A stretch of 64,000 bases of DNA from Tillus elongatus (taxonomy: Eukaryota > Arthropoda > Insecta > Coleoptera > Cleridae): the NCBI GenBank assembly GCA_964006375.1, contig OZ023270.1:51633120-51697119 (forward strand). The letters are read 5' to 3'. The translations under genes were made by a program, and so were the position numbers. Positions 52,318 through 64,000 of the stretch are shown piece by piece. The notes under the pieces were generated by a model. The model made no database searches and was not told where the DNA came from. It worked only from the letters and a program-made list of their open reading frames with translations. Position 1 is the stretch's first letter. Each line of letters starts with the position of its first letter.

Positions 52318-53561
52318 GTTCAAATTTTCACGAGCATCTCGAATAATGGGTCGAATTTGGTCAAATTGGTGAGTGTCTTCCTTTTAAAGTGGCTTGGACC
52401 AGGTCGTTAGCCAGGAGAATCGGCCCAGGTTTTCCCGGAAAATGTTGCGTTTTCTTTCGAGAAAAAAAACTATATACCCCGAAATGACAAAGCTGGGGCA
52501 ACCAAATTTTGTCCGCGTGTTTGTATTATAAATATGAACCAAATACCAAATTTTAGGTCTGTAGGTTCTAAGAGAAAAAAGTTATAAGCATTTAAAGAAA
52601 ACAAATTTGGGGTTTTCCTCAAAACGTCAAAGTCGCGATTTGAACCGCAAAATTGACAACATTTAGGGAAAGAACCTCAAACAAATACTGATTATGTAAT
52701 GAAAATGTCGCAGGAAGAGTGTTTTGCAATGCCCTTAAGTTTCAGCTTCAACCGCCATTGTCCTTCATTTTACTAAAATATTTACAGAAAATTTATTTCA
52801 AATAGACCCTTTCTCCGATGCTTTGGCTGTAGGTTTAGTTAAGTTGATGGTTTAACGGTATATAATTTTTAGCTAATTTTTGTAGAAAAAAATTCGTTTT
52901 TTGAGGAGACCGCGACTTTTGGATTTTAAAATTATTTCTTCAAATGAGCGCAAACTAGGCCCCCTAGAATGCATATCCGGATTTACTTTCAGTTTTTATC
53001 TGTTTACATATATACAGGGTGATGCAATTTTACGGTAAAACTCAATATAAATGTTATTATACAAGATGAAGAAAAAATTGTATACATTAATTAGAGGGTG
53101 TCTTAAGCTGCATCTTATAAAAATATTTTGACAATTACAGGGTAGCCCATAAGTCGTTGGTGATTCCTACATTTTTTTGTCGGACATCCTATATTATTGC
53201 ATTTTTGCATTTTTTATCGAAATATGATGCATGTATGTAAGAAAAAAATCGAGATACGGTAAGTGCGTTTTGGTAGCGAATTTTCATTAAATGCTTCAAA
53301 TTTCAATAACTAAATTTGCTATTAACCTAAGGTTTGTTGAGTAGGAAACCAGTTTTCTCGAAAGCATTTAAAGTTTATTTTCAGAAAATTTTTGTACATT
53401 TTCAAACAATAAATTATTTTGATAAAATATGGTACATTGTTTCTAATATATAGGTTATACCGGTAACCAGATTGATGCCTGCTTGCATTAGAGAGACATA
53501 TTTGCTATTAAAAACATTTTAATGAGAATTCCCTTCCATAACGCACTTGCTGCGTCGAGAC
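52318..53561 (+). mobile_element. (TA)n-family long-type copy lacking the (TA)n tract
   Basis: It enters at AATAATGGGTCGAATTTGG, continues through the CGTCAAAGTCGCGATTTG and GACCCTTTCTCCGATGCTTTGG blocks and a TACAGGGTGATGCAATTTTAC segment (about 53021), and ends with the inverted-end unit 53249-53561. Confidence 0.7.
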
Positions 53562-53688
53562 TTTAATATTTCTCGTTTGAACGAATTTAAATAAGTTTCT
53601 TGGCCAAGGATACTTTGAGATATACAAAATGCTGTCCCAATTTATTTTAACGAATATCGCAAGATATCTGCAAAAAAATATATATATA

Positions 53689-55605
53689 GGGTGGCGTATT
53701 GAAAACGAAACAGACCAATTTGCGTCCAGAGAATTTTTTTTTAAGAAACGCTGAAACACGTCAATTTTAATACTGAGGGGGACATGTTTTGACATAAAAC
53801 TTAACTTTGTCACATCAACCGCTTAAGGATGGTGATAACAACCCTTATATTTTAAATAGGGAACATGGCTCGAATGTTACATCATTTGAAAGCTCTTTCT
53901 TTTCTGAATTCAGCACACAAATTTTTTTGGAAGTTTTATCAGCTCGTTTAAAAAATATTCACAGTTGAAGATGCAAAAACGCATTTCACTCATTCCGATA
54001 AGAAATGTGCTGATAGTCAATGTTTTGTTGGTTTGTAAACAAAAAATTGACTATCAGAACATTTCTTATCGGAATGAGAGAAATGCGGTTTATTATTTCA
54101 GTTTATCGGTCGGTTTGATACTTGATAGTACTACCGAAAATTAATTTCACAATTGTATATTCTGTATAAGAAAGAGTTGAAATAATTACTCTTTTTTTCA
54201 AAAACGATGACTGTGCCAACCGTACCGCAAATTTGTTTAATGAACGACATCCGAACAGACATGTTAACAGAAAATACATTTTGAAGTTAGTTGCAACGTT
54301 TCGACAAAGTGGTTCAGTAGCCAACAAAAAAACGGGATCCTGGACGTGAATTTCCGGTTAGAAATGAGACTACTGAGATTGCAGTTTTAGGATAAATTGC
54401 TGCAGACCCAACTTTGAGCACGAGAAAATTGGCCACTGTTTCAAACATCAAAAGATGAACTATTCAGCGAATATTGAAGCATCATAAATTTCACCCGTAT
54501 AAAATTCATGTTGTACAACAACTGAATGAAGATGATTTTGATCGGCGGCTGGAATTTTGGGAAGTTATGACTGCACGAATAGCTGATAACGGGAACTTTC
54601 TGTTCAATATCTGTTTTTCAGACGAGTGTACGTTCTTATCAAACTCTACTAGTCAATCGTCATAATTGTCGTTATTGGGCAGATAATAATCCAAGAAATT
54701 TTCACGAAATCTACTCACACTCCACAGAAATTGAATATTTGGACTGGCATTTTTGGAGACCGTTTAATCGGACCAATTTTTCTTGATGGCAATTTGAGTG
54801 GCGAAACGTATTTGGAGTTACTAGAAGATATCGTTTACCCTCTACTAACTGACATTGTTGAAAATGATGATCGCTATCAAGAAAATCAATTAGTTTTTCA
54901 ACAAGATGAAGCTCCTCCGCATTTTTCACAACGTGTTAGGGAGTTTTTGAACAGAGAGTTTCCAGAACAATGGATTGGGCGTAGAGGTGCTATTGAGTGG
55001 CCCCCTAGATCACCGGATTTAACTCCTTTAGACTTCTTTCTATGGGGCCATTTAAAGAGTAGAATTTACGCAACAGAACCGAAGTCTCTGGAAGAACTAC
55101 GACGACGCATTGTTGAAGAATGCCGTCTAATAACTCCACAAATGCACCAGAATGTCAGAGTTCGTTCTGAACCAAATTTGTACTTTTGTATGGAAGCTAG
55201 TGGTCAACAATTTGAACACTTACTTAACTGAATAAACATTTTTGACCGCTTGGTTTTGTTTTTTAGTTTTTTTCGACGAAAAATTGACTAATTAGTGCAT
55301 TTCTTATCACAATGAATGAAATACGTTCTTGCAACTCCAACTGTGAATAATTTTTAAACGAGTTGATAAAACTTCCAAAAAAATTTGTGTCCTGAATTCA
55401 GAAAAGAAAGATCTTTCAAATGATGTAACACTCGACCCATGTTCCCTATTTAAAATATAAGGGTTGTTATCACCACCCTTAAGGGGTTGATGTGACAAAG
55501 TTGAGTTTTATGTCAAAACATGTCCTCCTCAATATTAAAATTGACGTGTTTCAGCATTTAAAAAAAAAATTCTCTGGACGCAAATCGGTCTGTTTCGTTT
55601 TCAAA
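53689..55605 (+). mobile_element. Long-TIR mariner-like element, copy 2
   Basis: The left end GGGTGGCGTATTGAAAACG matches copy 1 at 39290. The right end stops at CTGTTTCGTTTTCAA (55605) and lacks the last 8-10 bases (TGCGCCACC), so the right terminus is damaged. The arms are about 330 bp. The element is oriented opposite to copy 1. Confidence 0.82.
54154..55231 (+). pseudogene. Transposase of long-TIR mariner-like element, copy 2
   Basis: The start codon region reads TTGTATATTC where copy 1 has ATGGTATATTC. The N-terminal DUF4817-like part ends in a stop near 54348. 54474-54665 carries K-H-H-K-F-H-P-Y and F-S-D-E-C-T (first Asp). 54731-55231 carries Q-Q-D-E-A-P-P-H (second Asp; Gly replaced by Glu) and S-P-D-L-T-P-L-D-F-F-L-W-G (third Asp), with 36 residues between them by my count. 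The C terminus F-E-H-L-L-N and stop are intact. Confidence 0.8.
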
Positions 55606-56577
55606 ACCAACAATCATAAATAGTACAAAACTGTCACGTTTAGCCAATCCTATAATTCAGTTTTTACCATTTTCTGATAAAACGGTTCGTCAATCGAATT
55701 CTACCTGATAAATTCGCAGTAAAATTATCTATCGAACAGAAAAATAAAATGCAGGGTGTTAAATTTAAAAAATTCCTTATGACGTCATGACTTGTAAATA
55801 TGGCAAGTGACAAAAATCTCTAAGCGTCAATAGATCGCTTTTAAAGTGTATAGAAACTTACATTCGGGTAAAATTTGAATCCACTTGAAACTAAGGTTAA
55901 AAATATACACCCACCATTTGTCGAACCTGTATTTATTAACTCAAAAGTCCACAGGGTATAAGATTGTACAATCGCCTAGCTAACAAATTAAAACCTACAC
56001 TAATAATTGTTAGAAGCGAGATATTTTAGTCATACCTACGTTGTCCCGACCCCCCTTTCAAAGTAGTTCCCAACTTCGATCACTTTAAAGAAAACCTGCT
56101 AATGATTTAGTTAATAATTTAAAACGTAAATTAAACTTGTACAATTTTAAATAAAGATTTTCTAAAGGCTTTTCCTAATATATCTCTAGTGACTCAACTA
56201 TTAATTGGAAAGATTAAAAGTTTAATTAAAGTGGATCCTTACTTTTTCTGGGTTGATTTTTACCAAAAACTCAACATTTTCAAACTGTTAGTACAAAATT
56301 CTGACACTTTAGATCGATACATATTAGTTCGGTATTTCGATATTCACGGTAACAATATATTGTTTTTGCTGGTGCTGAGCTTAAGAAAACCTGGTAAGGA
56401 AGTTTATCTCAATGACAAACAAGAGTAAAACACAACAATAGTTGTTATTAATTGTTTAAAACATGAAGAGTGGGATAAATGTTAGGTTGTCAATATTGAC
56501 AATAAATCAGTTACTATCAACTGAACTTCAAAATGAGTCTTATATGGATAGGTTCTTATAGTTATTTATGTACCAAG
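55606..56577. other. Unassigned sequence with one short open frame
   Basis: A 79-codon frame (56189-56428, plus) has no recognised domain and a simple AT-driven composition; I do not call it a gene. It starts after TATCTCTAG and ends with TAA. Confidence 0.3.
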
Positions 56578-56683
56578 GGTATAAATAGATGTTTATGTCC
56601 AGAGAGCGACGATTTTACAAGCCCGAGGGCCTCCGGCCCGAGGGTTTGTAAGTCGCTCGAGGACATAGACCACTATTTATACC
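56578..56683. repeat. 106-bp near-perfect hairpin
   Basis: GGTATAAATAG at the left pairs with CTATTTATACC at the right. Inner arms TTACAAGCCCGAGGGC and GCCCGAGGGTTTGTAA close on CTCCG. It resembles a minimal foldback or MITE. Confidence 0.75.
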
Positions 56684-56934
56684 AGCGGTGCATACAAACT
56701 TTTATGTCATAGTAGTCATACCCAAACAATGAAACCTCAATCACCGTTTGCTGAAGGCAACCTTAACTACCACCGGATCTTTTCAGAACTGCCAATTTTA
56801 TGTTAATTCGACTAAATAATGTTAAATAAATATTTACATATTGCTTTTTTCCATTATTTGTAACTTAATTAATAAAGGATATTAAATAAGTTAAACAAAA
56901 ATTATGTGTCTTTATGTGCGCCCGGGCCATAAAG

Positions 56935-56990
56935 TGTACGTTGTGCCCACGCGGGCCATAAAGTACACTTTATGGCCCTTGGGCATAAAG
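56935..56990. repeat. Nested short palindromes
   Basis: GGGCCATAAAGT and ACTTTATGGCCC form a 12-bp perfect inverted repeat with a 2-base centre near 56961-56986. Further GCCATAAAGTGTAC copies flank it on both sides. Confidence 0.7.
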
Positions 56991-57222
56991 TACACAATTA
57001 TGTAGTTGGTAACTAAGCAATAAAAACACAATAATGAACTAGTATGACATAAAATATATTATTATATAGGTATGTATCTGGCCATATAGGTTCATTAATT
57101 TGTCGTAGTTGCATGCCCTGCTTCAAGAATAAATCGGAGTCTAATGCTCCTTGTTTTATATGTACTATTCATCAGTTAAATTTGAAAGAACAAAAAAATT
57201 AAAATATTATATATTTTACTCA

Positions 57223-57371
<149 letters not shown>

Positions 57372-57482
57372 AAATTCTAAAAATATATCAAAGAGAGGGA
57401 TTTAAATTTTTATGGGCAGCACTTCTTAAATCGTTAATGTTAACTAAGAAAAAATTATTTAAGTACAGAAATTACTGCAAGT

Positions 57483-57824
57483 AATTCGGTGGTTCAGTGG
57501 TAGGAACGTGTGCCTCTGAACCAAAGAGTACTGGGTTCGATCCCTTTCACTTTTTCAGTATACACTGTACAATGAACATCAATCGAGGTTGTGGCATTGT
57601 ATTTGAGCAAGTTGAATGTCTGCACGTTCCGCGCTTCGGAGGGGGCGAAAATCCGTCGGTTCCGTGTCCATGCGATGTTAGGCACGTTAAAGATCCCTAC
57701 CCTTCTTACAAAGAGGCAGGGGTTCGGCAAAATTTCCAGGATAGTGAGGTGAAACTGCTCCCTGGCGTCGATGATTGGCCGTAGCCGCGGAAATATTCCG
57801 ACGTTAAAGAAATAAACACACACA
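57483..57824 (+). mobile_element. tRNA-derived SINE, copy 2
   Basis: Box A (TGGTTCAGTGG) is intact. Box B GGTTCGATCC is followed by an 8-10-base deletion relative to copies 1 and 3. The body with GCACGTTAAAGATCCC near 57680 and the tail AAATAAACACACACA match copy 1. It ends just before a (TA)n-family terminus. Confidence 0.8.
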
Positions 57825-57834
57825 AGTTTATAGA

Positions 57835-57905
57835 AAATTGAGTTATTCAAATTTGAGGCATTTAAAAAAAATCACTACCATAACGCACTTGCTGCGTCCC
57901 GAGCT
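57835..57905 (+). mobile_element. (TA)n-family terminal fragment
   Basis: AATCACTACCATAACGCACTTGCTGCGTCCCGA, written here as one terminus split at AACGC, lies at about 57869-57901. Only the distal end is present. Confidence 0.6.
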
Positions 57906-57924
57906 TTTTCTAGTTATCGGTTTA

Positions 57925-57928
<4 letters not shown>

Positions 57929-57995
<67 letters not shown>
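57929..57995. repeat. (TA)n microsatellite
   Basis: Directly abuts the 5' end of SINE copy 3. Confidence 0.95.
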
Positions 57996-58699
<704 letters not shown>

Positions 58700-58984
58700 T
58701 CTTATGCACTCTTAACGAGAAGTAATACATAGTAAAATATAAATTGAGTCGGATCTGGGTATAATCATTGTGAATACGTCAGGACTTTTAGGAACAGGTA
58801 ATGTATATAGTTGGTAATCTATAAAATCTGATTTGTCAATTAAAGGTACGTCTATTTGGAAATATAATTTTGTAATTAATTTGGACGGTTTTAATTTTAA
58901 ATATTTTCTCGTAAAGTGTAATATCATCTCTGGTAACGAGGCGTGATTTAGTGATATGGTCTTGGATATTGTTTAATTCATTAT
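58700..58984 (-). pseudogene. Env-like relic of an LTR retroelement, second part
   Basis: A 71-codon minus-strand frame (58927-58712), and the frame just upstream of it, have the look of the ectodomain of baculovirus-F-like Env proteins of insect errantiviruses: alternating hydrophobic strands and an L-P-V-P element. A frameshift near 58895 separates the two frames. The partner part is at 60585-60975, and a (TA)n-family copy sits between them. No transmembrane end is recognised. Family assignment is by motif style only. Confidence 0.45.
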
Positions 58985-60548
<1,564 letters not shown>

Positions 60549-60584
60549 TTTTTATTAATTTTCGCTTTAGTATTGATGTATAAT

Positions 60585-60975
60585 AAGTATTTAATTTTGA
60601 AAAGGTAATAGCCTTTTCTGTTGTTAGTACTATTTCCTGAATGTGACTTAATAGGAAGCTTATTTGTGTTGAAACTGCTAAATGCTGTACTGTATTAAAA
60701 TTTTTAAATTGTTTGCTTTTTAACCTGTCAATTGTGTATTCTAAATAATTTATTCTGTTTACTATTACTTCCTGATTATGATCCGGTTTTTCTTTTAAAT
60801 TCTAATATAGCCTCTATCATTAGTGACCTTTGAGCGCTTAACAATTGGTGCATTTAGTGCTGCTCTTTACTTAGGATATCGAGTGCTCGATAATTTCGTT
60901 CTCTGTCTTCTGCATCTAAATTGCCTGTAATAGACATAAAAATATTGATCCTAATCCGTTTACGATACATCTCTT
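60585..60975 (-). pseudogene. Env-like relic of an LTR retroelement, first part
   Basis: On the minus strand this begins with a basic furin-type cleavage motif followed at once by a Gly-rich hydrophobic stretch, the arrangement of F-like Env proteins at the start of the fusion subunit. A helical, stop-interrupted stretch follows down to about 60585. It is interrupted by the 58985-60578 repeat, after which the second part resumes. Several stops and frameshifts disable it. No gag or pol is seen nearby. Confidence 0.5.
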
Positions 60976-61074
60976 TTTCCTACCATTAATGTTATTATAA
61001 TTATGCATAATATTAATATTGGGAAATATCCTATAAAATATATCGTCCATGTTAGAGATTTTAAGATTGATTGT

Positions 61075-62330
61075 CAATATGCAATTTTTAGAGTTGAGAT
61101 CAAAACAAAATTATGTCTCTTGAAGATTTTATTAAACATTAAAGTCTCATATGGAATGCCTTGGCCGCTCTGCAAGTTATCTGTTGCTAGGCGACAGTTG
61201 TTGTCAAATCTGACATTACTTAAATTTATTAACTTTTACAATAATTATTGTCTTGTTTTCTTTTGTGATAATAATTCGTTGCTCAAAATGGCTGGAAAAT
61301 GGTCGGTTGCGAGGATAATTGCCGTAGAGGTATATCGAAGAACATTTCGTAATCGTAATATACCAAATCGTTAAACGTTTGCCAATGTTGGACGTAGAGC
61401 TCGGGAAATGGGTTCCTTTATCATAACAAATTCTGGAGGACGCGTTCATGCAGTGAGCGCGCGAACTGATGCGCGACTTCTAGACAGTATTGAAAGCGAG
61501 TCTCAAACTATCCCTAGCACGTTCAGAAAGTACAAGAACTGTTATCGCAGGATTTAGAGGCAAGACTGTTTTTTTTTGTAATTTCATCCTTTATAAGATT
61601 ATTGGTCTTCCCAAGTCCATTCTTTTTACGGATGAAACTTGCTTTACAAGGAGAGGGATTACGAATGTGCACAACTGCCACAAATATTCGGATGTAAATC
61701 CACATGCTACAGTAACCCACCATTCTCAAAGAGAATTTAAAATAAATGTGTGGGCAGGTATTGTTGGGGGACATATGGTTGGGCCGGTTATTTTACCAAA
61801 CCGCTTAAACGTCGCAATATATTTGCTTTTCTTGCAAAATGTTCTTCTTCGGCTACTGGAGGAGCTGCTCTTACAACTGCGCAGCGAAAGATGGTTTATG
61901 TATGATGGGGCGCCACCATATTTCGAATGTTCGTGGATTTTTAAACCAATAGTTTCCAAATCGATGGATAAGTCGTGGAATTAATTGTTCTCAATATGAC
62001 TTTTTTCTCTGGGGGGCTTGAAAAGAATCTGTGTATTTGACACCAGACACCAGTTCAAACTGAGGAAGATTTGTGGAGTCGCAGCAATAATAATAGGACC
62101 ATTATTAAAAGTGATATCCAATTACTTAACAGAGTCGACTTTAATTTTCGACGAAGGCAGTTGTGTGTGAGAGAAAATCATCTTGAACAATATCTTATTT
62201 AGTGTTTTTTTATGGATTTTTTATTTACTAGTTTTTAATAGAGTTTGTTACATTTTAGATATGTTAGTGTTTAATAAAGTCTTCAAGGGACATAATTTTG
62301 TTTTGATCTCAACTATAAAATTCTCAATTT
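61075..62330 (+). mobile_element. Tc1/mariner-like element, third family
   Basis: GTTGAGATCAAAACAAAATT (near 61095) and its complement (near 62297-62318) lie in inverted arms of about 60 bp that also share TTGAAGA-TTTATTAAACA. A transposase pseudogene lies between. The ends are approximate. Confidence 0.75.
61288..62203 (+). pseudogene. Transposase of the third mariner-like family
   Basis: The N-terminal part from ATG near 61288 (M-A-G-K-W-S-V-A-R) has V-E-V-Y-R-R-T-F and stops at 61374. The sequence then continues in other frames. The long middle frame (61490-61984) carries F-T-D-E-T-C-F (first Asp), K-I-N-V-W-A-G-I and G-P-V-I-L-P-N-R-L. Its Y-D-G-A-P-P-Y holds the second Asp. The third Asp region is degraded near 61990. 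The C terminus H-L-E-Q-Y-L-I with its stop is near 62203. Confidence 0.75.
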
Positions 62331-62683
62331 TCTAAAAAAACGGGTGGTTTGCCGAAAAACTGACAAGAGGAGAAAAAGATAGAAAATTTAATTAATTTAG
62401 CCTGAAACACGTGTTTGCGGTTGTCTCCTTGCGGCTTTGCCCTTAAACCTTTTCTCCTTGTATAGTACAGAAATGCCGTGTTATCAATCCTGTTATAGTT
62501 AATATAACTTCCTTGGGCTCCGGATCCTCACGCAGGTGATTTCTTTGCCTCCGTAGCTATTTTAGTTGTTTCCCTCGTATTGAGGGTCTTCCAAATGTTG
62601 CTGCAATTGTGCACTGGTTGCCTGTTGTGACTCCGTGTATCTTTGCATCTTCATCCAGAGTGTTCCCATCTTCACCTGGCTAT

Positions 62684-62728
62684 ACCGTACTGATGATGGA
62701 TAATAAGCCTGAAACACGTGTTTGCGGT
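62684..62728 (+). ncRNA. Hammerhead-like motif in tandem unit (copy 1)
   Basis: CTGATGA at 62690-62696. Stem I ACCGTA (62684-62689) pairs with TGCGGT (62723-62728), 6 bp with one G-U. GAAA is at 62711-62714. Stem III is the palindrome ACACGTGT (62714-62721), with predicted cleavage after T62722. Stem II is weak: two G-C pairs flanked by a U-U mismatch. Confidence 0.5.
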
Positions 62729-62994
62729 TGTCTCCTTGCGGCTTTGCTTGCCTTTAAACCTTTTCTCCTTGTATAGTACAGAAATGCCGTGTTATCAATC
62801 CTGTTATAGTTAATATAACTTCCTTGGGCTCCGGATCCTCACGCAGGTGATTTCTTTGCCTCCGTAGCTATTTTGGTTGTTTCCCTCGGATTGAGGGTCT
62901 TCCAAATGTTGCTGCAATTGTGCACTGGTTGCCTGTTGTGACTCCGTGTATCTTTGCATCTTCATCCAGAGTGTTCCCATCTTCACCTGGCTAT

Positions 62995-63039
62995 ACCGTA
63001 CTGATGATGGATAATAAGCCTGAAACACGTGTTTGCGGT
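62995..63039 (+). ncRNA. Hammerhead-like motif in tandem unit (copy 2)
   Basis: Identical in core, stem I and stem III to the motif 311 bases upstream, with CTGATGA at 63001-63007. Confidence 0.5.
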
Positions 63040-63305
63040 TGTCTCCTTGCGGCTTTGCTTGCCTTTAAACCTTTTCTCCTTGTATAGTACAGAAATGCCG
63101 TGTTATCAATCCTGTTATAGTTAATATAACTTCCTTGGGCTCCGGATCCTCACGCAGGTGATTTCTTTGCCTCCGTAGCTATTTTGGTTGTTTCCCTCGG
63201 ATTGAAGGTCTTCCAAATGTTGCTGCAATTGTGCACTGGTTGCCTGTTGTGACTCCGTGTAGCTTTGCATCTTCATCCAGAGTGTTCCCATCTTCACCTG
63301 GCTAT

Positions 63306-63350
63306 ACCGTACTGATGATGGATAATAAGCCTGAAACACGTGTTTGCGGT
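63306..63350 (+). ncRNA. Hammerhead-like motif in tandem unit (copy 3)
   Basis: Identical again, with CTGATGA at 63312-63318. The array's left end holds only the 3' half of the motif (62401-62422), so the array boundary falls inside the motif. Confidence 0.5.
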
Positions 63351-63431
63351 TGTCTCCTTGCGGCTTTGCTTGCCTTTAAACCTTTTCTCCTTGTATAGTA
63401 CAGAAATGCCGTGTTATCAATCCTGTTATAG

Positions 63432-63567
63432 TTTATATATATATATTGAAACTCACCCCGGATATGGGTTCTAGGATCCAGTTCGCGCTCATTTGAAGAA
63501 ATTTTTTCAAAATTCATAAGTCGCGATCTCCCCATTAGTGATTTTTTTCTAAGAAAATTCACGATAA
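63432..63567 (-). mobile_element. (TA)n-family proximal fragment
   Basis: A short TATATA tract, then GAAACTCACCCCGGATATGG, the GCGCTCATTTGAAGAAATTT block and a diverged hairpin at about 63537-63563 (minus orientation). It abuts the tandem array. Confidence 0.65.
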
Positions 63568-64000
63568 ACGGAAATTATCAAACAGGTACGTTACAATTGG
63601 GCAATATACTGTTTTTAGAGTAATGATGAGCAATAAATATGTGATGTGATGTGAAAATGATGAAAATTTGCGTCGGAAAATGAGGATATCTCGGAAAATA
63701 CGCGTGTGCCGTAATTTTCTTTGCCATTTTCGTCATCCACAAATTTACGTGATTATGCAAAATTTATCAAAATCGCTTAGATGTCAACGTACTAGACAAC
63801 GACCGAATTTTGGGTAAACGTTGAATATAAGGTACAGAGAATAGTAACAGTACGAAATGCATATTTCAACCGTTAAATTGCTTGCATGGTTGCCACATTT
63901 ATTTACTAGAATTTATTTTCGTTTCTTGCCCATCGCATTTGTTTCTCTCGCTTATAAAACGTTGAAAAATATCAGTAAGTAATAATTATAATAGTAATAA
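63568..64000. other. Unassigned sequence to the window end
   Basis: AT-rich; no gene or repeat is recognised. Confidence 0.3.

Larger units (their letters stand above)
62399..63431 (+). repeat. 311-bp tandem repeat array, 3.3 units
   Basis: CCTGAAACACGTGTTTGCGG begins at 62401, 62708, 63019 and 63330, giving periods of 307, 311 and 311. Units are about 98-99% identical by eye. The first lacks a 4-base TTGC-type insertion and the last is cut after about 100 bases. A minus-strand frame of 72 codons is preserved in two units, which near-identity alone explains. Each complete junction holds a hammerhead-like motif. Confidence 0.92.

Noticed and set aside
62810..63339. Repeated 72-codon frames as a small protein family
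   Set aside because: They lie in a near-identical tandem satellite on the strand opposite to the ribozyme-like motif. Preservation needs no selection.

Overview
The window looks like intergenic and intronic DNA of an insect, or at least an arthropod. It is AT-rich, dominated by transposable elements, and interrupted by more than twenty (TA)n arrays. There is no operon-like gene packing. The element set fits an insect: Tc1/mariner-type DNA transposons, Jockey-like and RNase H-bearing non-LTR retrotransposons (LINEs), Penelope-like elements (PLEs), a hAT element, tRNA-derived SINEs and an env-like relic of an LTR retroelement. I cannot name the species or order from sequence alone.

The one host gene I can support lies on the minus strand. 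It is a glutamine-rich zinc-finger protein. Three coding exons (32051-32614, 30930-31167, 20024-20191) join in compatible phase through consensus splice sites, and about 11 kb of transposon-filled intron separates the second and third. The third exon stops inside a C2H2 finger, so more exons must lie beyond position 1 or were not recognised. Two possible non-coding first exons are noted at 47835-47945 and 43861-44050, at low confidence.

Layout. 1-690: 3' end of an RNase H LINE (LINE-A). 690-1187: LTR-like block with a heat-shock-type promoter. 1191-2090: minus-strand Jockey-like LINE. 2555-3990: two head-to-head PLE copies with hammerhead-ribozyme-like motifs. 5762-8597: a (TA)n-containing repeat interrupted by a hAT element that itself holds another copy of the same repeat. 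9950-11290: decayed LINE. 11875-17030: nearly full-length but dead 5-kb LINE-B. 17790-18918: LINE and PLE scraps. 20280-27468: nested inverted and direct duplications of a LINE, a mariner and a PLE terminal region. 27573-30105: repeat, second LINE-A copy and a GC-rich 167-bp tandem array. 30278-30628: SINE. 33150-39060: multiple and tandem copies of the (TA)n repeat family. 39290-41270 and 53689-55605: two copies of one long-TIR mariner. 41371-43378: more of the (TA)n family, with a foldback element nested inside. 44556-50515: PLE fragments and unassigned sequence. 56578-58427: hairpins and two SINEs. 58700-60975: env-like relic split by a (TA)n-family insertion. 61075-62330: fourth mariner-like element. 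62399-63431: a 311-bp tandem repeat with one hammerhead-like motif per unit.

The most interesting signal is a set of hammerhead-type self-cleaving RNA motifs. They occur in PLE termini and, strikingly, once per unit in the 311-bp tandem repeat. In four distinct sequence versions helix III is an exact palindrome, which would favour cleavage as a dimer. The second signal is a noncoding repeat family that carries a (TA)n tract at a fixed internal position and explains about half of the microsatellites here.
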